This document shows positions 50,951 through 59,370 of a DNA stretch of 64,000 nucleotides, piece by piece; position 1 is the stretch's first letter; each line of letters opens with the position of its first letter. Under the pieces are notes generated by a model, which was not told where the DNA came from, ran no database searches, and saw only the letters and a program-made list of their open reading frames with translations. This stretch comes from JABMPR01 sp964508765 (lineage in GTDB: Bacteria > Fidelibacterota > UBA8477 > JABMPR01), in NCBI GenBank assembly GCA_964508765.1, contig CAZDVD010000001.1:62001-126000 (forward strand). The letters are read 5' to 3'. The position numbers were made by a program, and so were the translations under genes.

Positions 50951-51859
50951 TTGAGATTTACGAAAATCAGTTTCACGCTTCTCCTCACCCTCATTCTCGC
51001 TGTGAGTTGTGAGCGAAGTTCAACCACCTCTGCACCCCCAGATGACCAGGACACGACCATCACTCTTCCTAAAAGTGCTAAAAGGGGGCTTTCATATGAT
51101 CTCATACATGCAGCTGACTTAGACACTCTGAAAAGTGGGGTCTCCTGGTGGTACAACTGGTATTTCAATACGGAAGCACCTGAAAGCTATTACGATGACT
51201 ATAGCATAGAGTTCATCCCCATGCTCTGGGGTGGCAACACCTCAAGTTCAAACCTGGCTGAAGCCAGAACATTTATCCTCGATCATCCTGAAATTGAATA
51301 TTTGCTGGTGATGAATGAACCGAACCTGACGGATCAGGCCAATCGTACTCCTGGTGAAGCAGTGAATGACTGGCTCATCTATGAACAATTTCTTTTTGAT
51401 CTGGCCAATAATGATGGCCGCGAATTAAAATTGGTTGGTCCAGCAATGAACTGGGGAACCATGTCTGGCTACAGTGACCCTGTTGTCTGGTTGGATACTT
51501 TTTACGCTACCTACCAGGCTTCTCAAGGTCGTGACCCACGCATAGATTACCTTGCATTTCATTGGTATGACTATGGGCTTTCCCAGCAACTGGACCGCTT
51601 GCAAAAGTATGACAAACAGATCTGGATCACTGAAATGGCGAATTGGAATTCCAATATAAATTCATATGCTGAGCAGATTGTTCAAATGACCGAAATGGTA
51701 GCCATTTGCGAGAGTCGCGATGATGTTTTCAGATACGCCTGGTTTATTGGCAGGGGCGATTTCCCTGGAAACCATTACACCTACCTATTTAACCTTGATC
51801 CTGGTGATTTAACTGACCTGGGATACACGTATATCAATTTGCCTTACTCAGGCGAATAA
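50951..51859 (+). CDS. GH128-like (Asl1) beta-1,3-glucanase lipoprotein
   Basis: 302 residues beginning at TTG 50951, with AGGGA upstream; no suitable ATG exists, and the frame encodes a lipoprotein signal with lipobox AVSC. The TIM-barrel domain shows ISYDLIH-like starts (GLSYDLIHA), SGVSWWYNW, the acid/base candidate E in LLVMNEPN and the nucleophile candidate E in IWITEMANW. These match the Glyco_hydro_cc/GH128 family of endo-beta-1,3-glucanases. It lies 18 nt after the GH3 gene and 17 nt before GH16, in the same operon. The family call is good; exact substrate is inferred from the neighbours. Confidence 0.8.
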   Translation: MRFTKISFTLLLTLILAVSCERSSTTSAPPDDQDTTITLPKSAKRGLSYDLIHAADLDTLKSGVSWWYNWYFNTEAPESYYDDYSIEFIPMLWGGNTSSSNLAEARTFILDHPEIEYLLVMNEPNLTDQANRTPGEAVNDWLIYEQFLFDLANNDGRELKLVGPAMNWGTMSGYSDPVVWLDTFYATYQASQGRDPRIDYLAFHWYDYGLSQQLDRLQKYDKQIWITEMANWNSNINSYAEQIVQMTEMVAICESRDDVFRYAWFIGRGDFPGNHYTYLFNLDPGDLTDLGYTYINLPYSGE

Positions 51860-51876
51860 AATCCCAAAGAACTATT

Positions 51877-54813
51877 GTGAAAAAACCTATAAGCTGGACA
51901 ATTTCTGTCATCCTCATCTTTTCCACCATTCATGCCCAAGTAGGTGAGCTGATTTGGGAAGATAATTTTGAGCATCTCGACAACTGGAATCAGGAGCTGG
52001 GCAATGGTGCCTGGGGCTGGGGCAATGGAGAGCTGGAGTACTATCATCCCGATAATGTGATGATCTCGGAGATCCCCGATGAACCTGGTAATATGGCCCT
52101 GCATATCACAGCCAGAGCAGAAACCCTGCCTGATTATACGGATCAGTGGGGTAATCAACTCAGTTACACATCTGGGAAAGTGACCACCAAAGCCAAGATC
52201 TCGGTTCAATATGGTATGATTGAAACCCGGGTACGTGTTCCAGATCTAGATCTAGGAGGTTGGCTAGCCGTCTGGTTATTGGGTACATCAAATTTTGCCT
52301 GGCCCTATAGTGGTGAAATCGATATGATGGAGATGGGATCTCGGCAAGAATTCAGAGATGCACACGACACACACAATGGTGGCAATGGTTTAAATAATTC
52401 CACAGTGAATCAATCTGTGGGTGCCAATGCTATCTTCTATTCCGATGAAGCCGTGACACCAGAGAATCCTTCAGGGGCTGCCAGCATTTCCTGGGATCCT
52501 GAGGATGAGTACAACAGGCTTTATTACAACTATGACAATCCTCTCATCGAACGTTTTATCACGTACCGTCTGTATTGGGATGATGCCAGCCTTCGCTTTA
52601 CGGTTATTGATGATGGTGTTAAGCATGATCTCTATACCGAACCCTTCCCCATCGATAGTGTCTCTGCTGAATTCCAGCAGCCCTTCTATCTCATAGCCAA
52701 TCTCGCTATTGGAGGAGCCTTTACAGATGCATCCAATCTGGGTGATCCCGGTAGTGGCGCACCCATCACCATGCCTTTTCCAGCCGATATGTACGTCGAT
52801 TACATCAGGGTTTATGAATGGAATGGTCAGGGCAGCATCAATGTGGGTCCTCCCTATCCTGAAAGTGGAACCTTTGGAATTTATACAGATACCACACCTA
52901 CTAATAGTGAACTAGAGGCCGGTGTCTCTTCTGAAATTTATGTCTGGGCTGGAACCCTTGTTGATGGGACCATTCCCCCGTACGAGGGTGAGAATGGAAT
53001 TTCCTGGCAAACCACGGGAAGCGGATGGTTTGGGGCTGGTATCTTACCAGTCCAACCCCTGAACCTGACCAACTTCAGTGACGGCACCCTCAAATTCATG
53101 ATAAAAATCCCCGCCAATATCACTTTCAAAATCGGTGTCATCGATACATGGGATAATCAGAATTATGTGACCTTCCCCGCCAATCAAACCACCCACGGGC
53201 TGGTGCGCGATGGTGAATGGGGGCAAGCTTCTATTCCTGTCAGTCACCTCCGAGGCGTGGCCATTGACATGCGCATGCTCAACTATGCTTTTGTTATTCT
53301 AGAGGAGAACGGATCAGCCTGCGAGTTTGGTCTGGATGACATTTATTATGAAGGTGGTGGCGTTGCGAATCCGCCTATCGCCCATGCCGGATCAGACCAG
53401 GTTGTGTTGGATGAAAATGATGATGGGGAAGCCCTGGTTACCCTGAATGGTTCCTTGAGCAGTGATCGCTTCGGTAGCATAGATTTATATGAATGGACAA
53501 ACAACGATACCCTACTTACAACAGGTGAAATGCCCAAACTCACATTCCCTCTTGGTCTCTACCCAATTACACTTACCGTTACAGACAATGAGGGAAATAC
53601 TGACTCAGATAATGTTCTGATTAATGTGATCAATAATTATCTGCCCACTGCCGTGGCTGGAGAGGATCAAACTGTCATCGATATGGATGGGAATGGTTTT
53701 GAATCAATTGCACTGGATGGAAGCGGCAGCACAGATAGTGACGGTAATATCGTTAGCTATAGTTGGTCTGAGGTTGGATCTGAACAAGCCACAGGATCAC
53801 AGGTGACGTTAGATCTTGATGTAGGGGTTCATCTCATTGTGCTCACCATAACAGATGAGGATGGTGGCCAAGATACAGATGCTCTCACCGTGAGAGTGAA
53901 TAGGAACCTGCCTACTGCAGCACCCGCTTTTTACCGGACCTTCGCGGGTATCACTGTGGATGATCAGGTTGAGGGTGAATGGGTGAACACACCTGAAATG
54001 GGGATCAACAATGTAACCGTGGGCGTTCGTACGGCTGACTTTCAGGCTCAGTGGAAAGGTATGTTTGATGACACCAACCTTTATCTCCTGGTTGAGGTCA
54101 ATGATGAGACCTTGATCAATGATTCCGGTGCTGGATGGTACATGGATGATGTTGTGGAGGTCTTTATTGACGCTGACAACAGCAGTGGTGGAAGTTATGA
54201 TGGTATCAACGATTTTCAATTTGGGTTTCGCTGGAATGATGATGTCATCAGGATTGGCAATAACTCTGTAAATAATTCGACTGGTATTGTCTACTCACAA
54301 TACGCCACAGCAGTGGGATATAATCTTGAAGTAGCTTTCCCCTGGAGTTTATTGGGTGTAAGCGCAAGTTCTGTTGATTATCTCGGCTTTGATGTGGCTG
54401 TGGATGATGATGACAATGGTGGTGATCGTGAATGCGCTATCGCTTCCATTTTCACTGCGGACGATGCCTGGCATAATCCCAGTGTGTTTGGTAATGTCCC
54501 CCTGGTTGTGCCCACAGATATTCACGATGATATTCAGAGCCAACTCCCTGAGGATTTCTCGCTCAGCCAAAACTATCCCAACCCGTTCAACCCAAGCACA
54601 ACACTACGATATGGACTCCCAACTTCCAGCGATATAAAATTCACTCTGTTCAACGCGTTGGGTCAGGAAGTAACCCAATTGTATCAGGGATATCAAACCA
54701 GAGGTTCACACCAGATTATGGTTAATGGGCATGGTTTAAGCTCTGGTGTTTATTTTGTCGTTCTGGAAGCAGAATCTGTTCAGTTAAAGCGGAAAATAGT
54801 GCTCCTGAAATAG
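51877..54813 (+). CDS. Secreted multidomain GH16 laminarinase with type IX sorting domain
   Basis: 978 residues starting at GTG 51877. After a signal peptide (ending IHAQ), a GH16 domain (about 25-310) has the catalytic motif E147-I-D-M-M-E152 in SGEIDMMEMG. A carbohydrate-binding-like domain follows (about 325-495, FGIYTDTTPTNSELEAG), then two PKD-type domains (GSLSSDRFGSIDLYEWT and GSGSTDSDGNIVSYSWS). A CBM9-like domain (about 690-870) and the C-terminal sorting domain with NYPNPFNPSTTLRYG come last. It is an extracellular endo-beta-1,3-glucanase (laminarinase) by family, able to bind and cleave polymer, with GH128 and GH3 completing breakdown. A strong terminator follows. Confidence 0.9.
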   Translation: MKKPISWTISVILIFSTIHAQVGELIWEDNFEHLDNWNQELGNGAWGWGNGELEYYHPDNVMISEIPDEPGNMALHITARAETLPDYTDQWGNQLSYTSGKVTTKAKISVQYGMIETRVRVPDLDLGGWLAVWLLGTSNFAWPYSGEIDMMEMGSRQEFRDAHDTHNGGNGLNNSTVNQSVGANAIFYSDEAVTPENPSGAASISWDPEDEYNRLYYNYDNPLIERFITYRLYWDDASLRFTVIDDGVKHDLYTEPFPIDSVSAEFQQPFYLIANLAIGGAFTDASNLGDPGSGAPITMPFPADMYVDYIRVYEWNGQGSINVGPPYPESGTFGIYTDTTPTNSELEAGVSSEIYVWAGTLVDGTIPPYEGENGISWQTTGSGWFGAGILPVQPLNLTNFSDGTLKFMIKIPANITFKIGVIDTWDNQNYVTFPANQTTHGLVRDGEWGQASIPVSHLRGVAIDMRMLNYAFVILEENGSACEFGLDDIYYEGGGVANPPIAHAGSDQVVLDENDDGEALVTLNGSLSSDRFGSIDLYEWTNNDTLLTTGEMPKLTFPLGLYPITLTVTDNEGNTDSDNVLINVINNYLPTAVAGEDQTVIDMDGNGFESIALDGSGSTDSDGNIVSYSWSEVGSEQATGSQVTLDLDVGVHLIVLTITDEDGGQDTDALTVRVNRNLPTAAPAFYRTFAGITVDDQVEGEWVNTPEMGINNVTVGVRTADFQAQWKGMFDDTNLYLLVEVNDETLINDSGAGWYMDDVVEVFIDADNSSGGSYDGINDFQFGFRWNDDVIRIGNNSVNNSTGIVYSQYATAVGYNLEVAFPWSLLGVSASSVDYLGFDVAVDDDDNGGDRECAIASIFTADDAWHNPSVFGNVPLVVPTDIHDDIQSQLPEDFSLSQNYPNPFNPSTTLRYGLPTSSDIKFTLFNALGQEVTQLYQGYQTRGSHQIMVNGHGLSSGVYFVVLEAESVQLKRKIVLLK

Positions 54814-54837
54814 CATACTGAGGATAAGTAAATCTAT

Positions 54838-54867
54838 GGAGCCTCCATTTTTGGAGGCTCTTTTTTA
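54838..54867. terminator. Bidirectional terminator between GH16 and CotH genes
   Basis: GAGCCTCC (54839-54846), loop ATTTTT and GGAGGCTC (54853-54860), then six T: a perfect intrinsic terminator for the plus-strand operon. The mirrored strand has fewer T residues but could also stop the minus-strand CotH transcript, whose coding part ends at 54868. Confidence 0.9.
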
Positions 54868-57177
54868 TTATTTCAAAAATATCATCTTCACAACATCTGC
54901 ATGTGAACCAGCCTGTACTCTGGCCAGATAAACTCCTGTGGAAATCTGTGCGCCAGAATCATCCAGTCCATCCCAGGTGAATTGATGCCAACCGTTTTGC
55001 TGAGTTCCAGTGTCTACAGACTTCATCACCCGTCCCTGGATATCATAAATGATCAGAGTAACTATCTCTGATTCAGGGAGATGATACCTTAAGGTTGTAC
55101 TGGGGTTGAAGGGATTGGGAAAATTCTGCGAGAGAATAAACACATCCGGCAATGCACTAAAATGTTCATCTATATGTGTTAGGATTTGATTGGTTGAGTT
55201 GAATGTTGGCGTCATCCGCCCAAAAGAACCAAGGCCATCAGGGTAGCGACCCCAGGATGAGTCATCCACTTGTTCTGAAAAACTGACCTCATTCACCATC
55301 ATCGTATCTGCATTCAACAAATAGAGGATTTCACCTGAAGCTGAGATTTTAAAGTTGGCATGCAAGCCCGATTGTTCTTCATCATTGTCAGCCCAAATCA
55401 TGAGAAACCCATTTGATGGGATCGACGTGTCTGGGAAACTCCATTGAGTCAGGTCAGTGCCATCATCTGATAAGAAATACCCCTCTAAGGATATCTCATC
55501 ATCCGTATTGTTGTATAGCTCGATCCAGTCATCATACTCACCATCCTGATCAGCAATGACTGTTTCATTGTCTGCTAGAAATTCGTTGATAACCACATCT
55601 GAGATCACAGCGATAGATAAAAATTCATGCTCAGCATGTTCCGGCAGGAAAGCTCCTGCACCACTATTTTCAGCATAGAAGTAATACTGCAGATCTGAAT
55701 TGACTATGATTTCACCGGAGCCATAAATGTTATCTCCTGCCAGACTATCCCCATTCAAACCATCGTCCAGCATTTCTAAAATTTGAAAGGGTTGCGAAAC
55801 ACTCTCACGGTAGCGCAGACTGACTGACGTGGCATTATCAGCTGTAGCTGAAAGTGTCAGAGCTGAGCCGGCAGATACCTGAGAAGGATTGTTGACGGAT
55901 GCGCCTATCTCAGGTGCTTGAGCGGAGAATTCGGATAAAGCAAATATATACGTAGCTCGCGTCTCCATCAACTCTGTAATACCAATGATCCCAGGACTTG
56001 GATGCGGTCCCCCTGAACTGATACTATTGTCAATATTGCTCAAGAAATTTGAGTAGGTATAAAATTTATTTGGATCAGCCTGAACCTCAGTGGCAATGAT
56101 ATCCTGTAGCTCAAGCACTCGATCATGATACCAACCGTTCAGGATGACATCGTTCAGCATGGTTTTCATGTGAGCCACATACATTCTGTTGTATTCGTCA
56201 TTGGTCAATATCTTGCTAATTACAGGGTAGTCACTTTCATTCATATTCACAAAGGGACTGAGTCTCTGCAATTGATAGGTACCTTGAGGACCAGCACTCT
56301 GCAAATTGGTAAAGACTCCGAAGCATTCATTGAAATCCCAGGGAATGGGATTAAAACGTCCCAAATCATCCTGATACAAATAGTAATTCTGCGGATTATT
56401 GATGGGACCATCCAGATTCACCAACAGATTTTGAAAGGCTAGAAACCACAGATGTCGATCCACATTGAGTACTTGTTCAACGTCATCGGTATAATTATTC
56501 AAGGTATCCAGAAATTCTACCAGTTCGCCCCAGCCTTCATCTGATTCAAGCGCGTATTTACCAAAATAGTCACTAGAATCTGTTCCATAATATTGCCAGA
56601 CACCCCCCATACTTCCGGGCATGGCATTGCTGGATATTTCACCTTTAATGCGGGCATTTTCGTCACTGCCAAAATTGCTGCGCATAAAGTATTTATCTAC
56701 GTCCTGGTCGCTGGTATAGAGCCCCAGATAAGTCCCGTTGATGGAGACTTTGGCATAGTTGGACTGACTGGCCGGGAAATACTTGCGTGCGATCTCATAG
56801 GCCAGGGTCTCGCGGACAAAACTGGGGTCTTTATATACATTGGCCAGTTTGACCGTGCCATAATCCTGAATCTCCTGATCATCTATGATATAGTCCAATT
56901 TAATATTAAGGGGATTCTTGACCTGGTTCGAGCGATAAGAACTATTACCCTTATAGCGCACACCCACACTGTCAAAAACCTCACCATTTATGTTCACTGA
57001 GCCCATCAGGCGTTCTTCATTTCCGGCACTGACAAGGTTATCCAAGAGATAGTCCCAATTAGATTCCTGAAAAGTGATCTCGATATTATTAATCGTATTG
57101 ATATCATAAAAGTCCTGACCATTTAACACAGATGCAATCAGGAATATTATACAGGCTCTTAGCCCTATTTTTTTCAT
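54868..57177 (-). CDS. CotH kinase-family protein with lamin-tail domain and type IX sorting domain
   Basis: 769 residues with a signal peptide (about 20 residues). The CotH domain (about 25-395) shows VGVRYKGNSSYRS, LANVYKDPSFVRETLAYEIA and the metal/ATP-type motif in PIPWDFNECFGV. A lamin-tail domain (about 515-640) contains VINEFLADNETVIADQDGEY, DWIELYNNTD and GFLMIWADND. The C-terminal sorting domain has NFPNPFNPSTTLRYH. CotH proteins are atypical kinases that phosphorylate secreted proteins. It is 30 nt after the Spy-like gene, so it appears to be the last gene of the ECF sigma operon. A second CotH gene lies at 63576. Confidence 0.88.
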   Translation of the reverse strand: MKKIGLRACIIFLIASVLNGQDFYDINTINNIEITFQESNWDYLLDNLVSAGNEERLMGSVNINGEVFDSVGVRYKGNSSYRSNQVKNPLNIKLDYIIDDQEIQDYGTVKLANVYKDPSFVRETLAYEIARKYFPASQSNYAKVSINGTYLGLYTSDQDVDKYFMRSNFGSDENARIKGEISSNAMPGSMGGVWQYYGTDSSDYFGKYALESDEGWGELVEFLDTLNNYTDDVEQVLNVDRHLWFLAFQNLLVNLDGPINNPQNYYLYQDDLGRFNPIPWDFNECFGVFTNLQSAGPQGTYQLQRLSPFVNMNESDYPVISKILTNDEYNRMYVAHMKTMLNDVILNGWYHDRVLELQDIIATEVQADPNKFYTYSNFLSNIDNSISSGGPHPSPGIIGITELMETRATYIFALSEFSAQAPEIGASVNNPSQVSAGSALTLSATADNATSVSLRYRESVSQPFQILEMLDDGLNGDSLAGDNIYGSGEIIVNSDLQYYFYAENSGAGAFLPEHAEHEFLSIAVISDVVINEFLADNETVIADQDGEYDDWIELYNNTDDEISLEGYFLSDDGTDLTQWSFPDTSIPSNGFLMIWADNDEEQSGLHANFKISASGEILYLLNADTMMVNEVSFSEQVDDSSWGRYPDGLGSFGRMTPTFNSTNQILTHIDEHFSALPDVFILSQNFPNPFNPSTTLRYHLPESEIVTLIIYDIQGRVMKSVDTGTQQNGWHQFTWDGLDDSGAQISTGVYLARVQAGSHADVVKMIFLK

Positions 57178-57207
57178 TCGTTCGTCTTTCTTTTAATTAA
57201 GTGTGGT

Positions 57208-57807
57208 TTATCTGTCGCGAGGAGGAGCTCCACGATCGGGACCCTGGCCAGGCGGTGGTGGTCGTCTATCCTGAGCCCGTCCATCTGGATGTGGAGCTCT
57301 TCCCTGTGTGCCTTGTCCTTCAGGAGGTGGTGGTTGTGAGCTCCCGGGCATCATTTTGCCTGCTAAATCTTTGAGCCGATCCTGTTGCTCAGGTGTACAG
57401 AGAGCATTGAGCTGGACAAAATGATTGTACAGCGCCAGATCCATTTTAACATGAATATCTGAGATGTTTTGTGCTAACTTATTCACCCGTGTTGAATCTG
57501 AGATGGGCTTGAATGCCTCAGCAATCAGGGATTCCAGAGAATCAGCTAATGCTGTCATGTTGGGGTGAGCATTGTCAAAATGCTGCTTTCTGATATTGTG
57601 CAGGGCATCCATCTGACCGTCTGACAACTCCAATTCAGTCTGTAAAAAAGATTCCAGTCTGACCTGGGGAGCCACGTCATTCTGTCGTGGAGGTTTATTT
57701 ATAATCATAAAGATGATGAGTGCCAGATTGAGTAGAACCAGTATGACAACGGTGGCCTGCATCATGCGTTGTTGTTTAATAATGTCCAACATCTTTCTAT
57801 TCTCCAT
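57208..57807 (-). CDS. Membrane-anchored Spy/CpxP/ZraP-like periplasmic protein
   Basis: 199 residues. An N-terminal membrane helix (about 16-36, ATVVILVLLNLALIIFMI) is followed by a helical domain with LTxxQ-like features (LELSDGQMDALHNIRKQHF, LNALCTPEQQDRLKDLAGKM). A proline/glycine/arginine-rich tail of about 45 residues (from GSSQPPPPEGQG) ends the protein. The pattern fits heavy-metal-resistance/CpxP-type sensors and chaperones. The low-complexity tail is unusual. It overlaps the anti-sigma gene by 11 bp and lies in the sigma operon, so it probably modulates the envelope-stress signal. Confidence 0.7.
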   Translation of the reverse strand: MENRKMLDIIKQQRMMQATVVILVLLNLALIIFMIINKPPRQNDVAPQVRLESFLQTELELSDGQMDALHNIRKQHFDNAHPNMTALADSLESLIAEAFKPISDSTRVNKLAQNISDIHVKMDLALYNHFVQLNALCTPEQQDRLKDLAGKMMPGSSQPPPPEGQGTQGRAPHPDGRAQDRRPPPPGQGPDRGAPPRDR

Positions 57808-58144
57808 TATCGCTTAAAAGATACGTATCAGCGAAATTTAGCCCGTATTGTGTTGTCAATGCTTCGATAGAATTTGTCTGCCCAGACGATGTGCTTTCGG
57901 TTGGGGTAGCAATCCAGACTATCATTACAACATTTAAAGCTACGAGACCGACCAGCATACTGGGTTTCAGCACATGGCTCCACCAAGTTTGTTGAGCTGG
58001 TACCTCGCCGCTCAATTCATGGTTGATACGATTTGTCAGGCGTTGATAAAACCAGGGATCTATTCCAGGTGGCTCATCCGTGCCAAATGCATCCAGCGTC
58101 AAATTGACTTGTTCTTGAGTTTCGTCATGGTTGCGTTTTTTCAT
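57797..58144 (-). CDS. Putative anti-sigma factor
   Basis: 115 residues with a cytoplasmic N-terminal half (about 1-58) and one membrane helix (about 60-80, VLKPSMLVGLVALNVVMIVW). A short periplasmic tail (TESTSSGQTNSIEALTTQYG) follows. It lies 26 nt after the ECF sigma gene and overlaps the next gene by 11 bp. This topology and position are typical of ECF anti-sigma factors, though no zinc-binding HxxxCxxC motif is seen. It should hold the sigma factor at the membrane until an envelope signal is received. Confidence 0.65.
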   Translation of the reverse strand: MKKRNHDETQEQVNLTLDAFGTDEPPGIDPWFYQRLTNRINHELSGEVPAQQTWWSHVLKPSMLVGLVALNVVMIVWIATPTESTSSGQTNSIEALTTQYGLNFADTYLLSDNGE

Positions 58145-58170
58145 ATCTCCTCAATTCTTTATCAATAACC

Positions 58171-58725
58171 TCAGGGTGAATAATGCCCTGTTAGGTGTTT
58201 CTTTAAATTTTTACGACCCCTATGCAATAATCCCTCAATTGCTGATACAGAGGTGCTCATGATGTCAGCAATCTCTTGATTGCTGTAATCCTCATAATTA
58301 CTCAAGGTGATTGCTACACGCTGATTATCTGGCAATTTTGCGACGGCCCAGGCCAATATCCGGTTTCGCTCGGCATCCATGAGATCCGTTTCCGGGGTAG
58401 AATTATCGGCCACATCCACTTCACCTTCATCACTGCCTATTGATAGCAGAGCTTTTACTGAACCCAATCTGCGTTTGCGATTCTGTTTTCTAATCAAATC
58501 CAAACTCTTGGTCACAGCTATGCGATATATCCAGGTGGAAAGCTGAGCCTCACCTCTAAAATCATCTAGAGATTTATACACCTGGATGAATACGTCCTGG
58601 GAGACATCCTGAGCATCTTCTCGAGATCTCAAAAAACGATAGCAAGTACTATATACCCGCTCCTGGTGTTCCAGCACGACCCTGCGAAATTCAGCTGCTT
58701 CAGATGTTGTTGGTTTTGTACTCAC
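58171..58725 (-). CDS. ECF-type RNA polymerase sigma factor
   Basis: 184 residues with sigma region 2 (YSTCYRFLRSREDAQDVSQD, FRGEAQLSTWIYRIAVTKSL) and region 4 (LPDNQRVAITLSNYEDYSNQ, EIADIMSTSVSAIEGLLHRG). It is a complete ECF sigma factor of RpoE type. A putative anti-sigma gene, a Spy-like gene and a CotH gene follow in one direction. Across the 213-bp divergent region stands a second Spy-like gene, a likely target. The same region contains an inverted repeat of GTCAGAACC, whose GAACC resembles ECF -35 elements. Confidence 0.92.
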   Translation of the reverse strand: MSTKPTTSEAAEFRRVVLEHQERVYSTCYRFLRSREDAQDVSQDVFIQVYKSLDDFRGEAQLSTWIYRIAVTKSLDLIRKQNRKRRLGSVKALLSIGSDEGEVDVADNSTPETDLMDAERNRILAWAVAKLPDNQRVAITLSNYEDYSNQEIADIMSTSVSAIEGLLHRGRKNLKKHLTGHYSP

Positions 58726-58808
58726 TCAGTATCCTGCGTTTACCTCAATATAGGGTCAATCCACTTCTGGGGTACAACATCTTTGAACATTCACAGCCGT
58801 GGTGCAAT

Positions 58809-58835
58809 GGTTCTGACGTCATTTTTGTCAGAACC
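58809..58835. promoter_or_regulatory. Inverted repeat of GTCAGAACC in the sigma/Spy divergent region
   Basis: GGTTCTGAC (58809-58817) and GTCAGAACC (58827-58835) are perfect 9-bp inverted repeats with 9 bp between. Each strand reads GTCAGAACC outward, toward the gene on its side. GAACC is a common ECF -35 core, so the repeat may hold back-to-back promoters for the sigma operon and for the Spy-like gene. A repressor operator is the other option. No clear -10 CGTC was found at proper spacing on either strand. Confidence 0.55.
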
Positions 58836-58938
58836 TTGTGCTCAAAATAAATAAAAAGAAAAGTGCAAGGTTTCTCCTCTGTGAACGTCTCAATCATCAG
58901 AACGCAGCACAAGCCGGAAAAGCCAAAAGGAGAACACC

Positions 58939-59340
58939 ATGCAATTAAATAACATCAAAAGAAGAATGCTTATCACCCTGAGCTTTTTGTTAATCACCAC
59001 TTCAGTTCAAGCACAACCCGAACGTGGACAACAAGGACCTCCTTCTCTTCCCAATAAAGCCCAGATCGCAGACATGATTGAGGAACTGGACCAGGCTCTG
59101 GAATTAACTACCAGCCAAAAGGCTCAGATCTCAGGGCTCTATTTTGCCCACTTCGAAGAGGCTCAGAAAGTCATGGATGCTGACAAGACCTCCCCTCAGG
59201 ACACCCGTCAGACCATGGAAGCATTGCGAAAACATTTCCAAGCGGAGGTGAAGGTGCTCCTTAATAGAGATCAGGTTAAAAAATTTGAATCACTTCAAAA
59301 GAATCAGCGTCCACCACAACAAAAACGAAGTAGACGATAG
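58939..59340 (+). CDS. Spy/CpxP-like periplasmic protein
   Basis: 133 residues from the ATG at 58939 with AAAAGGAG upstream. A signal peptide ends near VQAQ. The mature helical domain (ALELTTSQKAQISGLYFAHF, ALRKHFQAEVKVLLNRDQVK) has two LTxxQ-like motifs as in Spy and CpxP, periplasmic ATP-independent chaperones or metal sensors; no metal-site histidines are obvious. A short Pro/Gln/Lys/Arg tail ends it. It is divergent from an ECF sigma operon that itself holds another Spy-like gene, so it is a likely regulon member. It is 30 nt before the DUF1566 lipoprotein gene. Confidence 0.75.
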   Translation: MQLNNIKRRMLITLSFLLITTSVQAQPERGQQGPPSLPNKAQIADMIEELDQALELTTSQKAQISGLYFAHFEEAQKVMDADKTSPQDTRQTMEALRKHFQAEVKVLLNRDQVKKFESLQKNQRPPQQKRSRR

Positions 59341-59370
59341 TCAAGAATAAATGCTTGAAAGGAATTCATC

